Notes: generated from the letters alone by a model not told the origin. A stretch of DNA of 64,000 nt from Halomonas sp. I5-271120 (GCF_030553075.1 NZ_CP130701.1:3534001-3598000), one strand, 5' to 3'. Counted from the first letter of the stretch, positions 1 to 11,140 are shown. Translations and numbers: made by a program.

Positions 1-239
1 AAGCGCGGAGCTTGTGGCAGCTGCCAGCCGAAGCCGGCACTATCGTGAAAGGCTTCCTGGAAGTGCGCCGCGTAGGAGTAAAGCTTCTTGGGTACGCAGC
101 CCACATTGACGCAGGTACCGCCGAGATAGCGGTCTTCCGCGATAGCAACACGGGCACCGGCAGCCGCGGCCGTACGAGCGGCGCGAACGCCGCCAGACCC
201 TGCGCCAATGACGAAGAGGTCGTAATCGAACTGGGACAC
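1..239 (-). CDS. gor: Glutathione-disulfide reductase, N-terminal part (runs off the window)
   Basis: Only the first 79 codons lie in the window. The protein opens with an FAD-binding Rossmann segment ([16 protein letters not shown], residues 6-21) and continues to the redox-active disulfide motif [13 protein letters not shown], the signature of class I pyridine nucleotide-disulfide oxidoreductases. The spacing and the VNVGCVPKK wording fit glutathione reductase, which keeps glutathione reduced with NADPH in the cytosol; a related dihydrolipoamide or trypanothione-type enzyme is less likely. The start is a GTG preceded by AGGAG six bases upstream. It is divergent from the carbonic anhydrase gene. 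Confidence 0.87.
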   Translation of the reverse strand, partial: MSQFDYDLFVIGAGSGGVRAARTAAAAGARVAIAEDRYLGGTCVNVGCVPKKLYSYAAHFQEAFHDSAGFGWQLPQAPR

Positions 240-387
240 GATGTTCTCCTGAATACTGGAAGCATAAAAGCGATGCAGGGATGATAACAGTGATGAACAG
301 GTGCCGGGAGGTCCTGCGTTGACCGCCATGGCATCACAGGGTAAAAGACGCGCCCTATACAGCAGCCGCATCGATGAGGGTTCGACG

Positions 388-1044
388 ATGATGAATGAGA
401 TGAAGAAACTACTGGAGCGCAATCGCGAATGGGCCGAGAGCGTTCAGAAAGAGGACCCCGAGTTCTTTGCGCGGCTCTCCGACCAACAGAACCCCGACTA
501 TCTTTGGATCGGCTGCTCGGATTCCCGCGTACCGGCCAACCAAATCATCGATCTGCCACCGGGCGAAGTCTTCGTTCACCGCAATGTCGCCAACCTGTTG
601 CATCACAACGATATGAACGCCCTATCCGTGGTGCAGTTCGCGGTCGATGTGCTCAAGGTCAAGCACATCATGATCGTGGGTCATTACGGCTGCGGGGGCA
701 TCAAGGCTGCTATGACCGGTGGTGAATGCGGCATCGTCGATTATTGGCTGCACAGTGTACGGGAGCTATACAGCCGTCACCGTAAAACCCTGGAGGCGCT
801 TCCCCTCGAGGAGCAGGTCGACCGCATGTGCGAGCTCAACGTCAAGGCGCAGGTCGACAACCTCTGTCGCACCAAGATCATCCAGCGCGCCTGGCAGCGT
901 GGGCAACCGTTGGCCGTCCACGGCTGGGTCTACGGCTTGAGTGATGGTCGCGTGACCGACCTCGAGTGCACCGTCGAGGGCCTCGATCAGGTACCGCAGC
1001 TGTATCGTGTCGACCGCCTGGTGCCTGCCGATCAGGCTGATTGA
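388..1044 (+). CDS. can: Beta-class carbonic anhydrase
   Basis: This 218-residue cytosolic zinc enzyme interconverts CO2 and bicarbonate. The zinc ligands are visible in CSDSR (Cys and Asp, about residue 43) and in HYGCGG (His and Cys, about residues 98-101), and the family block FVHRNVAN lies between them. An in-frame upstream extension to 301 is possible, but the ATG at 388 has GAGGG seven bases upstream and gives the usual Can length starting [12 protein letters not shown]. It stands alone, divergent from gor, and is followed by a perfect inverted repeat. Confidence 0.93.
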   Translation: MMNEMKKLLERNREWAESVQKEDPEFFARLSDQQNPDYLWIGCSDSRVPANQIIDLPPGEVFVHRNVANLLHHNDMNALSVVQFAVDVLKVKHIMIVGHYGCGGIKAAMTGGECGIVDYWLHSVRELYSRHRKTLEALPLEEQVDRMCELNVKAQVDNLCRTKIIQRAWQRGQPLAVHGWVYGLSDGRVTDLECTVEGLDQVPQLYRVDRLVPADQAD

Positions 1045-1068
1045 AGCCCCTGTCCTGCTTCCTCTCAA

Positions 1069-1091
1069 TCGCTGGCTGATTCAGCCAGCGA
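1069..1091 (+). terminator. Perfect inverted repeat after can
   Basis: TCGCTGGCTGA and TCAGCCAGCGA are exact reverse complements around one central base. The T-run expected of a strong intrinsic terminator is missing, so this may be a weak terminator or only an mRNA 3' end hairpin. The 130 bp that follow, up to the next gene, hold a second small hairpin (CCTCGC/GCGAGG near 1153-1169). Confidence 0.45.
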
Positions 1092-1221
1092 ATGACGCCT
1101 GTCATAATTTCGATTGTCTGGCCCTCAAACGACTGTCTAAGGTGTTTAGAGTCCTCGCTCCCCGCGAGGCTGCATAACAACGGCATAACACAGTCGATAA
1201 CAACCACAATTGGGGACCTAC

Positions 1222-2796
1222 ATGATCTTTCGAAAAACTCTGCTGGCCACCGTAATCGGGGCCACCGCCGTGGGTGCTGCCCTGCTGCCCGCGACTGCCA
1301 GTGCGGAAAACACCCTGCGCATGGCCTATGACGCCGACCCGGTGTCGTTGGACATCCACGAGCAGCTCTCCGGCGGTATCCTGCAGTTGTCGCACATGAC
1401 CTTCGACCCTCTGGTGCGCTGGACCAAGGATCTTGAGTTCGAGCCCCGTCTTGCCACTTCGTGGGAGCAGGTCGACGACACCACCATGCGCATGACGCTG
1501 CGTGAGGGCGTGACCTTCCACAGCGGCAACAGCTTTACCGCCGATGACGTGGTCTTCACTGTCGAGCGCCTGAAACAGAGTCCCGACTTCAAGGCGATCT
1601 TCGAGCCGGTCGAGAGCGTGACGGCGATCGATGACACCACCATCGAGTTCACCACCACCGAGCCCTACCCGCTGCTGCTGAACCTCGCGACCTACATCTT
1701 CCCGCTGGACAGCCAGTTCTACAGCGGCACGGACGAAGACGGCGACCCCAAGGACGAAATCGTCAAGAACGGCAACTCCTACGCCTCTCGCCATCTCTCC
1801 GGCACCGGTCCCTTCGAGGTCTCCAATCGCCAGCAGGGCGTGCGCATCGACTTCGAGCGTAACGATGACTATTGGGACGAATCCTCCCCGGGCAACGTCG
1901 ACAACGTCGTGCTGACCCCGATTGGCGAAAACGCCACGCGTGTCGCCGCCCTGCTCTCCGGCGACGTCGACTTCATCGCCCCGGTACCGCCTAACGACCT
2001 GGACCGCATCCGCGACGACGAAGACGTCCAGTTGGTAACCATGTCCGGCACCCGGATCATCATCTTCCACATGGACGAGAATCGCGTCGAGGCGTTCAAG
2101 GACCCCCGCGTGCGTCAGGCATTTGCTTATGCTATCAACCAGAAAGGCATCGCCGACCGCCTGATGAAAGGCTTCGCCACCCCGGCGGCTCAGCTTTCAC
2201 CGGCTGGCTATGCCGGCCATAACGATGAGCTGAGCCCACGCTATGACGTGGAGAAGGCCAAGGAGCTGATGGCCGAGGCAGGCTATGAGGACGGCTTCAG
2301 CATCACCATGATGGCGCCCAACAACCGCTACGTGAACGATGCCAAGATCGCCCAGGCCGTGGCTGCCATGCTGGCTCGCATCAACGTGACCGTCGATCTG
2401 AAGACCCTGCCCAAGGCTCAGTACTGGGGCGAGTTCGACGACCGCGCCGCCGACATGATGATGATCGGCTGGCACGCAGACACCGAGGACTCTGCGAACT
2501 TCTACCAGTATCTCACCGAGTGCCCGGATGCCGAGACCGGTGCTGGCCAGTACAACGCCAGCAACTACTGCAATCCGGAGCTCGATGCCCTGGTATCCGA
2601 GGCCAACGTCGAGGTCGACCTAGAGAAGCGTGCCGAGATGCTCCAGGCCGTGGAGAAGGCGCTATACGACGATGCCGCCTTCATTCCGCTGCACTGGCAA
2701 GATCTGGCCTGGGCCTCGGCGAAAAACGTCGATATCGAGCCGATCCTCAACGTCATGAACTTCCCCTATATCGGGGACCTGGTGATCGAGGAATAA
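1222..2796 (+). CDS. Peptide-type ABC transporter substrate-binding protein (family 5)
   Basis: A periplasmic binding protein of 524 residues with a Sec signal peptide (positive FRK, hydrophobic core, cleavage near ATASA-EN at about residue 27). The mature part has the SBP_bac_5 features: an N-terminal block ending in FDPLVRW, the FTADDVVFT motif, the GTGPF block and the long C-terminal lobe. It should deliver di- or oligopeptides to the permease pair that follows. The ATG at 1222 is chosen over an upstream TTG because TGGGGAC lies just ahead of it and the signal peptide starts there. It is first in a five-gene importer operon. The exact ligand cannot be read from sequence. Confidence 0.9.
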   Translation: MIFRKTLLATVIGATAVGAALLPATASAENTLRMAYDADPVSLDIHEQLSGGILQLSHMTFDPLVRWTKDLEFEPRLATSWEQVDDTTMRMTLREGVTFHSGNSFTADDVVFTVERLKQSPDFKAIFEPVESVTAIDDTTIEFTTTEPYPLLLNLATYIFPLDSQFYSGTDEDGDPKDEIVKNGNSYASRHLSGTGPFEVSNRQQGVRIDFERNDDYWDESSPGNVDNVVLTPIGENATRVAALLSGDVDFIAPVPPNDLDRIRDDEDVQLVTMSGTRIIIFHMDENRVEAFKDPRVRQAFAYAINQKGIADRLMKGFATPAAQLSPAGYAGHNDELSPRYDVEKAKELMAEAGYEDGFSITMMAPNNRYVNDAKIAQAVAAMLARINVTVDLKTLPKAQYWGEFDDRAADMMMIGWHADTEDSANFYQYLTECPDAETGAGQYNASNYCNPELDALVSEANVEVDLEKRAEMLQAVEKALYDDAAFIPLHWQDLAWASAKNVDIEPILNVMNFPYIGDLVIEE

Positions 2797-2810
2797 CCCT
2801 CGCCTCCCGT

Positions 2811-2831
2811 GCCGGCCCGCGTCGGGCCGGC
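2811..2831 (+). terminator. GC-rich hairpin between binding protein and permease genes
   Basis: GCCGGCCCG, a CGT loop and CGGGCCGGC form a nine-pair stem followed by GTTTGCC. Hairpins at this place in ABC importer operons usually cause partial termination or protect the upstream message, so that the binding protein is made in excess over the membrane parts. Confidence 0.55.
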
Positions 2832-2906
2832 GTTTGCCGATCCCGTTGTCATCGTACGGCCCTTGTGGCCGTGCGCTAACGACCGCATGCCTACAGGACG
2901 CAATCC

Positions 2907-3953
2907 ATGATTGCCTTTCTGATCAAGCGACTGTTCCACGCCTTCCTGGTGATGTTTGTCATCAGCGTGATCAGCTTCGCCATCCAGGACAACCTGGGCG
3001 ACCCGATCCAGCAGATGGTCGGACAGTCCGTGCCCGAAAGCGAGCGCGCGGAGCTGCGTGAGGAGTTAGGGCTCAACGACCCCTTCTTCGTCCAGTATCT
3101 GCGTTTCGCCAAGAACGCCGCCCAATTCGACTTCGGCTATTCGTACATCTTCAACGAGCCGACCACTCAGGTGATCATGCGCCACCTCCCCGCCACCCTG
3201 GAGCTGGTAGCGGCGACCACCTTCCTGATCGTGCTGCTGTCAGTGCCGGTCGGCGTGTACAGCGCCATCAAGCCCCGAGCCTGGCTGTCGCGGGCCTTCA
3301 TGGGCGTGTCGATTGTCGGTATCTCAATCCCGGTGTTTCTGACCGCCATCGTGCTGATCCAGCTGTTTGCCATCGGCGTCGAGTTCACGCCCTTCCCCGT
3401 CGACACGGCCTGGGGCGCCTGGCTCAACGATCTGCTGTCAACAGACGGGGGCATGCCCGCCTATGGCCGCGGCAACCCGGTGCATGTGTTTGGTACCTGG
3501 GACACCAACTTCAGCTCTCTTGAAGGCCTGACCTACCTGGTGCTTCCGGCCATCTCGCTGGCCTCGATCATGCTGCCCCTGTTCATTCGTCTGATTCGGG
3601 CCGAAATGCTCGAGGTATTGCAGTCCGAATACGTGAAGTTCGCGCGTGCCAAAGGCATCTCACTGCGCCGCGTCTACTTCGTGCATGCGCTGAAGAACAC
3701 CATGCTGCCGGTGATTACCGTGGGTGGGGTGCAGATCGGCACTCTAGTGGCCTACACCATCCTCACCGAGACGGTCTTCCAGTGGCCGGGTATGGGGCTG
3801 ATGTTCCTCGATGCCATCGAGCGCTCGGATATTCCGCTGATCGTCACCTATCTAATGATCGTCGGCCTGATCTTCGTGATCACCAACACCCTGGTCGACC
3901 TGATTTACGGCCTGGTCAACCCCACCGTCAAGCTCACCGGCAAGCCCGCCTGA
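2907..3953 (+). CDS. Peptide ABC transporter permease, DppB/OppB type
   Basis: An inner-membrane permease of 348 residues with about six hydrophobic segments. The first is near residues 8-27, followed by the periplasmic region typical of DppB proteins (GDPIQQMVG...ELGLNDPFFVQYLRF). The ATPase-contacting EAA loop is seen as EYVKFARAKGISLRRVYF about residues 235-252. AGGACG lies upstream of the ATG. It pairs with the next gene to form the channel. Confidence 0.9.
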   Translation: MIAFLIKRLFHAFLVMFVISVISFAIQDNLGDPIQQMVGQSVPESERAELREELGLNDPFFVQYLRFAKNAAQFDFGYSYIFNEPTTQVIMRHLPATLELVAATTFLIVLLSVPVGVYSAIKPRAWLSRAFMGVSIVGISIPVFLTAIVLIQLFAIGVEFTPFPVDTAWGAWLNDLLSTDGGMPAYGRGNPVHVFGTWDTNFSSLEGLTYLVLPAISLASIMLPLFIRLIRAEMLEVLQSEYVKFARAKGISLRRVYFVHALKNTMLPVITVGGVQIGTLVAYTILTETVFQWPGMGLMFLDAIERSDIPLIVTYLMIVGLIFVITNTLVDLIYGLVNPTVKLTGKPA

Positions 3954-3979
3954 GCCCGACTGCCATGAGAGAGAACGCC

Positions 3980-4915
3980 ATGAGTGACACAATCGTTCCC
4001 GGCAGGTGGGCACGCTTTCGCGATTCCTACCTGCTCTATAGCTTCAAGCGCGACCTGGTGGCCCAGCTGAGTCTGGTGCTCTTCGCGGTGCTGATCATCG
4101 CCGCCGTGTTCGCCCCCTGGCTGGCGCCGGCCAACCCCTATGATCTCGCCCAGATCGATATCCTGGCCTCGGAGCTTCCTCCCTTCTGGATCGACGGCGC
4201 CGATCCCCAGTACCTGATGGGCACCGATGCTCAGGGGCGTGACCTGCTGTCGACCATTCTCTATGGTGCGCGGGTCTCGCTGATCATCGGCTTTGGCGCG
4301 GTACTGATGCAGGCCGCCATCGGCGTCAGCTTCGGCCTGATGGCCGGTTACCTGGGCGGCCGCGTGGATGCCTTTCTGATGCGCCTGGCCGATATCCAGC
4401 TGTCCTTCTCGACCCTGATGGTGGCGATCATCGTGGGCGCTCTGGTCAAGGCGATCTTCGGCGGTGCCACCTTCAGCGAGTACGCGGTACCGCTGCTGGT
4501 GCTGATCATTGGCCTGGCCGAATGGCCGCAGTACGCCCGCACCGTGCGCGCCTCGGTGCTGGCCGAGCGCAGCAAGGAATACGTCGATGCCGCTCGGGTC
4601 ATGGGCCTGAAGAGTCGGCGGATCATGTTCCGCCACATCCTGCCCAACACCCTGTCGCCGATCTTCGTTATCTCTACCGTCCAGGTCGCCAACGCCATCA
4701 TCTCCGAGGCCGCGCTGTCCTTCCTCGGGCTCGGCATGCCGGAGACGCACCCCTCGCTTGGCTCGTTGATCAAGTCCGGCTTCGACTACATCCAGTCGGG
4801 CTCCTGGTGGATCACCCTGATCCCGGGCGCGGTGCTGGTCATTCTCGTGCTGGTCATCAACCTGCTGGGCGACTGGCTGCGCGATGTCCTCAATCCACGT
4901 CTCTACAAGGGCTGA
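3980..4915 (+). CDS. Peptide ABC transporter permease, DppC/OppC type
   Basis: A 311-residue inner-membrane permease. It has the N-terminal OppC_N helix (LSLVLFAVLIIAAVFAPWLA), the GTDAQGRDLLSTILYGAR block and an EAA loop (EYVDAARVMGLKSRRIMF). An ATG at 3965 is also in frame, but the ATG at 3980 is preceded by GAGAGA at good spacing and gives the typical start MSDTIVPGRWARFRDSYLLYSF. It lies 26 bp after the first permease gene and 10 bp before the first ATPase gene. Confidence 0.9.
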   Translation: MSDTIVPGRWARFRDSYLLYSFKRDLVAQLSLVLFAVLIIAAVFAPWLAPANPYDLAQIDILASELPPFWIDGADPQYLMGTDAQGRDLLSTILYGARVSLIIGFGAVLMQAAIGVSFGLMAGYLGGRVDAFLMRLADIQLSFSTLMVAIIVGALVKAIFGGATFSEYAVPLLVLIIGLAEWPQYARTVRASVLAERSKEYVDAARVMGLKSRRIMFRHILPNTLSPIFVISTVQVANAIISEAALSFLGLGMPETHPSLGSLIKSGFDYIQSGSWWITLIPGAVLVILVLVINLLGDWLRDVLNPRLYKG

Positions 4916-4925
4916 GGAGTCACCC

Positions 4926-5944
<1,019 letters not shown>

Positions 5945-5948
<4 letters not shown>

Positions 5949-7024
5949 CCGCCGCCGTGTCCCAGCACGATTCCAAGGCTCCTGCGGCGGCCGCCGGTAA
6001 CCGGGAAAACGATACCGCTGCACCGCTGATGGAGATTCGCAATCTCTACAAGCGTTTCTCGCTGTCTGGCGATTTCCTCGAGCAGCTCAAGTTCAGGGGC
6101 GGCAAGCTGGTCCGTGAGCAGGAACACGTGCATGCCATCAATGGCATTGATATCGACATCCGCCGCGGTGAAGCGCTGTGCGTGGTGGGTGAATCTGGCT
6201 GCGGCAAGTCCACAGTGGCGCGAACCGTGATGGGGCTTCTGTCGCCGAGTAAAGGCGAGATCCACTATGACGGACAGCGCATCGATCACCTGTCCGCCAA
6301 GGAACTGTTGCCCTACCGCCGGCGCATGCAGATGATCTTCCAGAACCCCTACGCCTCGCTCAATCCGCGCATGACTATCCAGCAGACGCTGGAAGAGCCG
6401 ATTCGCCTGCACCACCCGGACTGGTCAAAGGAGCGCGTGCGTGACCAGGTGCGCGACGTCATGGATTCGGTGGGCATCGATCCTGATTGGGGGTCGCGCT
6501 TCGGTCATGAGTTCTCGGGCGGTCAGCGGCAGCGCATCGCCATTGCCCGAGCGCTGGCCGTGGATCCTGAGTTCATCGTTGCCGATGAGCCGATCTCGGC
6601 GCTGGATGTGTCGATTCAGGCCCAGGTGCTGAATCTGATGATGGAAGCGCAGCAGCAACGCAACCTGACCTACCTGTTCATCACTCACGATCTCGCTGTG
6701 GTCGAGCACTTCGGCACTCGGGTGGCGGTCATGTATCTGGGCATGGTGTGTGAAATTGCGCCCACCGGCACCCTCTTTGCGAAACCGCGACATCCTTATA
6801 CCCAGGCCTTGCTGTCGGCGATCCCGCGACTGGAAGATGACCGCCCTCAGCATATCCGACTGCAGGGTGAGGTGCCGACCCCGGTGAACCTGCCAACGGG
6901 GTGTGTCTTCCACGGCCGCTGTCCACATGCCAACGAGCGCTGCCGCCAGGAAGTGCCGGCACTGATAGACGTCGAGGACGGTGCCCGGGTTGCCTGCCAT
7001 GGTGTCGAGGAAGGCCGTCTGTGA
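5945..7024 (+). CDS. Peptide ABC transporter ATPase, DppF/OppF type
   Basis: The second ATPase of the importer, 359 residues. After a low-complexity Ala-rich N-terminal tail of about 25 residues it has Walker A GESGCGKS, signature FSGGQRQR, Walker B FIVADEPISALD, ITHDLAVVEHF, and the same C-terminal Cys cluster (GCVFHGRCPHANERC). It starts in the ATGA overlap with the preceding gene behind GGAGGAGA. A strong hairpin follows, so this is the last gene of the operon. Confidence 0.92.
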
Positions 7025-7028
7025 GTCA

Positions 7029-7048
7029 TGAGGCGGCTTCTGCCGCCT
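7029..7048 (+). terminator. Intrinsic-type terminator after the ABC operon
   Basis: GAGGCGGC, TTCT loop, GCCGCCTC: an eight-pair GC-rich stem with a four-base loop, followed by GCTTTGC. The T-run is short, so efficiency is uncertain. Confidence 0.6.
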
Positions 7049-7100
7049 CGCTTTGCTGCGCGGATAGACACGATACGGCATCTCACACGACAGGAACGCT

Positions 7101-8009
7101 ATGGAATTACGATGGCTGGAAGACTTCATTGCCCTGGCCCGCACGCGACATTTCTCGCGGGCTGCGGATGAGCAGAACGTCACCCAGCCAACCTTCTCGC
7201 GCCGCATCAAGCTGCTCGAGGAGGAAATGGGAACGACGCTGATCAACCGCCAGACTCTGCCGCTGTCGCTGACGCGGGCAGGCGAGGAATTTCTTGCGCT
7301 GTGCGAGCAGACCACCGAGCGGATACGCATTACCCGTGATCGTATAACGCGCCTGGATGAGGCGCAGTCACGTCGCTTATTGCTGGCAGCACCCCAGAGC
7401 CTGCTATCGCACTTCTTGAGCGGCTGGTTGGATGAGATGGGGCAGCCTCCCCTACAACCTTACCTGCGTGCCACCGGTTGGCTGGCCGCCGACTACTTCC
7501 AGGCACTGGAGCGCGGTGAGTGCGATCTGGCGGCCTGCTACTGGCCGAAGGGGCGCACGCCTCTGGAACTCGACATGACGGCCTTCGAGCATCGAGTCAT
7601 CGGTGCCGAGCGGCTGGTGCCCGTCACCATCCCGGACGGTTTCGGGAAACCCCGGTTCACGTTGCCAGGAGAGAGACGCGCTCCCCAACCGCTGATTGCC
7701 TATCATGCTCGGGGGCTGATGCAGGCAGCGATCGAGGATCATCTGGTTCGCCAGCCTCAGGCCTGCCACTTCAACGTGCTGACCGAGAGTATTCAAAGCA
7801 GCAACGTCAAGGAACTGGTATGCCTGGGCCATGGGCTTGGCTGGTTACCCGAGCGAGTCGCGCGTGACGTCCTGGCAACGGGGCAACTGATGCGCGCCGG
7901 CGCGTCTCACTGGGATATCTCTCTGGAAGTTAGGCTTTATCGTCATCGTGAGGCTCGCCAAAGCGGTCTCGAGAACTTCTGGTCGACCCTTGATGCGGCG
8001 GCGGTCTGA
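7101..8009 (+). CDS. LysR-family transcriptional regulator (HypT-like subgroup)
   Basis: A 302-residue regulator with the LysR winged helix-turn-helix at residues 2-60 (LRWLEDFIALARTRHFSRAA...NVTQPTFSRRIKLLEEEMG) and a substrate-binding-like effector domain after a linker helix. The wording WLEDF.AL..TR.FS.AA resembles E. coli HypT/YjiE and the second LysR gene at 45281-46198, so both belong to one subgroup. It sits between a peptide importer and pepQ in the same direction, which suggests control of peptide use. A role in oxidative stress, as known for HypT, is the alternative. AGGAACG precedes the ATG. Confidence 0.85.
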   Translation: MELRWLEDFIALARTRHFSRAADEQNVTQPTFSRRIKLLEEEMGTTLINRQTLPLSLTRAGEEFLALCEQTTERIRITRDRITRLDEAQSRRLLLAAPQSLLSHFLSGWLDEMGQPPLQPYLRATGWLAADYFQALERGECDLAACYWPKGRTPLELDMTAFEHRVIGAERLVPVTIPDGFGKPRFTLPGERRAPQPLIAYHARGLMQAAIEDHLVRQPQACHFNVLTESIQSSNVKELVCLGHGLGWLPERVARDVLATGQLMRAGASHWDISLEVRLYRHREARQSGLENFWSTLDAAAV

Positions 8010-8034
8010 TTCGCCCCCTACATGGACACCCAAT

Positions 8035-9351
8035 ATGAGTGACATCATGAAAGAGACGCTTGAACACAAGCAACTTGCCCACCTCGAGACACTCCAGACC
8101 GCCTACGACCGCTTGCTGACGGCACAGGGTTTCGATGGCGTATTGCTCTATAGCGGCCATCCGCAGCGTCATTTCGCCGACGATCAACACGCGAGCTTTG
8201 CCACCTACGGCCATTTTATGCACTGGGTACCCCTGCAGGGTCTGGATCACAGCTGGTTGTTGGTGCGTCCAGGACAGACCCCGAGTCTTCAGCTGCATGC
8301 GCCTACGGATTTCTGGCACCTGGGCACCGAGCTGCCAGAAGAAGCCTGGGTTGAAGCCTTTGCCGTAGAGCGCGTGGCCACGCCAACGCCGCCACGCCTG
8401 CCTGCCGGTCGTTTTGCCGTGCTTGGCGACGTCGATGCCGAGACCGCCCGAACCCTGGGCGCCGAGCTCAACCCGCCGGCATTAACTCAAGCCCTGGACG
8501 AGGGTCGCGTGCGCAAGAGCGCTTACGAGATCGACTGCCTGTGCGAGGCAAACCGGCGTGCCGGGCTTGGTCACCGTGCCGCTCGTGACGCCTTCTTCGA
8601 CGGCGGTGCCGAGCTCGATATCCAGCTCGCCTACCTCGGCGCCAGTCGTCAGCGCGAATCAGATCTACCCTATCAAAGCATCGTTGGCGTCAATCAGCAT
8701 GCCGCTGTGTTGCACTACCAGCACTATGAGCTCGCCGCTGCCACTGATCATCACAGTCTGCTCATCGATGCCGGGCATCGCCACCGTGGCTACTCGGCCG
8801 ATATCACCCGCACCTGGGCCGGCGGCGATGCCAGCGACGCCTTCGCTGGCCTGATCGAGGGCGTCACCACGATCCAGCAGGACCTGATCCGGGCCATGGG
8901 ACCCGGTGTCGACTATCCGACGCTGCATGCTCAAATGCATCAAGGACTGGGGGCGTTGCTCGGTGACCTGGGGATGATTAAATGCAGTGCCACCGCGGCT
9001 GTCGAACAAGGCATTACTCGGGCTTTCTGCCCCCATGGACTGGGGCATCTGCTGGGCCTTCAGGTTCATGATGTGGCCGGCCGGCAGGCCTCAGACGGAA
9101 CGGCGTTGCCGCCGCCTGCCGAGCACCCGGCGCTGCGGCTAACGCGAACGCTGGAAGCCGGCATGGTGGTGACCATGGAGCCGGGCTGCTATGTGATTCC
9201 GATGCTGTTGGATCCGCTTCGTGAAACACCCGCCGGAAGCGATATCGATTGGGCCGCGGTGGAGGCACTGGCCCCCCATGGCGGGGTACGTATCGAGGAC
9301 AACGTGCTGGTGACCGACCAGGGGGCCGAGAACCTGACACCGGTCATCTGA
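8035..9351 (+). CDS. pepQ: Xaa-Pro dipeptidase (M24 family)
   Basis: A cytosolic metallopeptidase of 438 residues, close to the length of E. coli PepQ. The five M24 metal ligands can be assigned: Asp in LLIDAG, Asp in ADITRTW, His in HGLGHLLGLQVHD, Glu in TMEPGCYV and Glu in GGVRIEDN. The insertion IPMLLDPLRETPAG before the last ligand is typical of PepQ rather than AmpP. It cleaves X-Pro dipeptides, which fits with the upstream peptide importer. The ATG at 8035 is used; an ATG four codons later is also possible, and no strong ribosome site separates them. Confidence 0.9.
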   Translation: MSDIMKETLEHKQLAHLETLQTAYDRLLTAQGFDGVLLYSGHPQRHFADDQHASFATYGHFMHWVPLQGLDHSWLLVRPGQTPSLQLHAPTDFWHLGTELPEEAWVEAFAVERVATPTPPRLPAGRFAVLGDVDAETARTLGAELNPPALTQALDEGRVRKSAYEIDCLCEANRRAGLGHRAARDAFFDGGAELDIQLAYLGASRQRESDLPYQSIVGVNQHAAVLHYQHYELAAATDHHSLLIDAGHRHRGYSADITRTWAGGDASDAFAGLIEGVTTIQQDLIRAMGPGVDYPTLHAQMHQGLGALLGDLGMIKCSATAAVEQGITRAFCPHGLGHLLGLQVHDVAGRQASDGTALPPPAEHPALRLTRTLEAGMVVTMEPGCYVIPMLLDPLRETPAGSDIDWAAVEALAPHGGVRIEDNVLVTDQGAENLTPVI

Positions 9352-9373
9352 CCAGCGAGAAGTGTTGCAGCAT

Positions 9374-9398
9374 CCCTCAAGCACGATAAGCTTGGGGG
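9374..9398 (+). terminator. Hairpin after pepQ
   Basis: CCCTCAAGC and GCTTGGGGG pair over nine positions (one G-T) with a seven-base loop. The following TATTCCC has no T-run. It could be a weak terminator or a structure in the leader of the next gene. Confidence 0.4.
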
Positions 9399-9421
9399 TA
9401 TTCCCAACTCGCGAGGCAGGC

Positions 9422-10459
9422 ATGTCACGCACCATCGTTCCCGCCGACTTTCGCCCTGCCAGAGGGCTTGCCAACCGCCACCTGCAGACGCTGCTGCCGC
9501 GAATGTTGCCGGCACCGCGTTTGGCCTTCGAAACGGAGATCGTCAATCTACCGGACGGCGATTTCGTGGAATTGGCCTGGGGCCGACCCGCCCCCGAGGC
9601 AGCTGACGCCCCGCTGTTCATCCTCTTTCATGGCCTGGAAGGATCAGTCCAGTCCCCCTACGCCAAAGGGCTGATGGCCACCGCTGCGCGGCTTGGCTGG
9701 CGCAGCGTGCTGATGCACTTTCGTGGCTGCGGCAAGGCCCCCAATCGCCTGCCCAGGGCGTACCACAGCGGCGATACCGCCGATGCCTACTGGGTCCTTG
9801 GCCTGCTGGCGAAGCGCTATCCCCACGCCCTGAAGGTAGCCGCCGGCGTTTCGCTGGGGGGCAACATGCTGACCAAGCTGGTGGCTGAGCAGGGAGGCGA
9901 TGGCCTCGACCTGGCTGGCGCAATCGTCATCAGCGCTCCACTGGACCTGGCCGCCAGTGCCGACGCTCTGAATCGTGGCTTTGCCAAGGTCTATCAGCGC
10001 CACCTGCTAAAGGATCTGAAGCGCAAGATTGCGGCAAAAATGCGTTTGGGGCCCTTGCCGATCGCCCTTACACCGCATCAGCTCAAGGAGCTCGACACCT
10101 TCTGGGCCTACGATAACGAGGTCACGGCACCGCTGCATGGCTTCAGCTCAGCTAGCGATTACTATGCCCGCGCATCAGCGGGTCGGCTGCTCGGCACTAT
10201 CGAGCTGCCGATGCTGATGCTGCATGCCGCCGACGATCCGTTCATGCCCGGCGATCTGTTCGAGCGCCTTCCCACCCCCGCGGATTCCGTGAGAGTCGAG
10301 ATTGCCCGGCATGGCGGGCACGTCGGTTTCATCGAGTCCCGCCATGGTCGACCGAGTTCCTGGCTGTTGCGCCGCGTGGCCAGGCAGCTTGACGACTGGG
10401 CCTCGGCAGGCCCTGCGACTCACTGGCCCACCTTCGTGGCTAGCCGATCGGACAACTGA
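9422..10459 (+). CDS. YheT-family alpha/beta hydrolase
   Basis: A 345-residue cytosolic hydrolase of the AB-hydrolase YheT/ABHD family. The N-terminal block [11 protein letters not shown] is the family hallmark. The nucleophile Ser is in AAGVSLGGN, the acid Asp probably in HAADDPFMP and the His in HGGHVGF. The oxyanion region is FHGLEGS. The natural substrate is not known for bacterial members; lipid esters are a guess. The ATG at 9422 follows AGGCAGG. Its last 20 bases overlap the convergent msrA gene. Confidence 0.87.
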   Translation: MSRTIVPADFRPARGLANRHLQTLLPRMLPAPRLAFETEIVNLPDGDFVELAWGRPAPEAADAPLFILFHGLEGSVQSPYAKGLMATAARLGWRSVLMHFRGCGKAPNRLPRAYHSGDTADAYWVLGLLAKRYPHALKVAAGVSLGGNMLTKLVAEQGGDGLDLAGAIVISAPLDLAASADALNRGFAKVYQRHLLKDLKRKIAAKMRLGPLPIALTPHQLKELDTFWAYDNEVTAPLHGFSSASDYYARASAGRLLGTIELPMLMLHAADDPFMPGDLFERLPTPADSVRVEIARHGGHVGFIESRHGRPSSWLLRRVARQLDDWASAGPATHWPTFVASRSDN

Positions 10460-11075
10460 CGCCGGTTCCCTTCAGGCCGCAATAACCATTGGGATTTTTC
10501 GCCAGATACTGCTGGTGGTACTCCTCGGCGTAATAGAAGGCCTCCAGGGGCGCGACCTCGGTAGTGATCTCTCCCCCGCCGGCTTCCTTCAAGGCATGCT
10601 GATACTGCTCACGGCTCTGCTCGGCCGCCTGGCGTTGAGCAGCGCTGGTCGCGTAGATCGCCGACCGGTACTGGGTGCCGATATCATTGCCCTGGCGCAT
10701 GCCCTGAGTGGGGTCGTGGGCTTCCCAGAAGACGCGCAGCAGACGCTCCAGTGAGATAATGGCCGGGTCGTAGATCACCCGCACCACCTCTGTATGGCCC
10801 GTCCAGCCGCTGCAGGTCTCTTCGTAGGTCGGGTTGGGCGTGTAGCCGCCGGCATAGCCGGCTGCCGTGACCAGGACACCGGGCAGCTCCCAGAACAGTC
10901 GCTCGGCGCCCCAGAAGCAGCCGAGCCCAAGAACGATGTCCTCGCTGCCTTCCGGAAACGGCGGGCACATGGCGGCGCCGTTGACATGATGGATACCGCT
11001 AATGCTCAGCGGTGTGTCACGTCCCGGTAGAGCACGTTCCGGGCTGACGGGTTGCTGCTTGTCGGCATGGCGCAT
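10440..11075 (-). CDS. msrA: Peptide methionine-S-sulfoxide reductase MsrA
   Basis: A 211-residue repair enzyme that reduces the S epimer of methionine sulfoxide. The nucleophile is Cys53 in [11 protein letters not shown]; resolving cysteines are near the C-terminus in [14 protein letters not shown] (Cys199 and Cys208). The N-terminal arm before GCFWG matches the long E. coli form, which also starts with a PxxALPGR-like segment. The chosen ATG has AAGGAG about seven bases upstream; a longer frame reaching 11144 reads only repeat sequence. It lies next to tamB and tamA, the same neighbourhood as in E. coli. Its stop overlaps the end of the YheT gene. Confidence 0.93.
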   Translation of the reverse strand: MRHADKQQPVSPERALPGRDTPLSISGIHHVNGAAMCPPFPEGSEDIVLGLGCFWGAERLFWELPGVLVTAAGYAGGYTPNPTYEETCSGWTGHTEVVRVIYDPAIISLERLLRVFWEAHDPTQGMRQGNDIGTQYRSAIYATSAAQRQAAEQSREQYQHALKEAGGGEITTEVAPLEAFYYAEEYHQQYLAKNPNGYCGLKGTGVSCPIG

Positions 11076-11095
11076 GTTGAGCTCCTTGAGATGAC

Positions 11096-11126
11096 GAAAG
11101 ACCTTATGAAAGACCTTGTGAAATAG
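11096..11126. repeat. 12-bp tandem repeat between tamB and msrA
   Basis: GAAAGACCTTAT, GAAAGACCTTGT and a partial GAAATAG stand head to tail. They occupy the 65-bp gap between tamB and msrA, just upstream of the msrA ribosome site. This is one of several unrelated short-period repeats at gene edges in the window. Confidence 0.65.
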
Positions 11127-11140
11127 TGAGGAAAACCGGC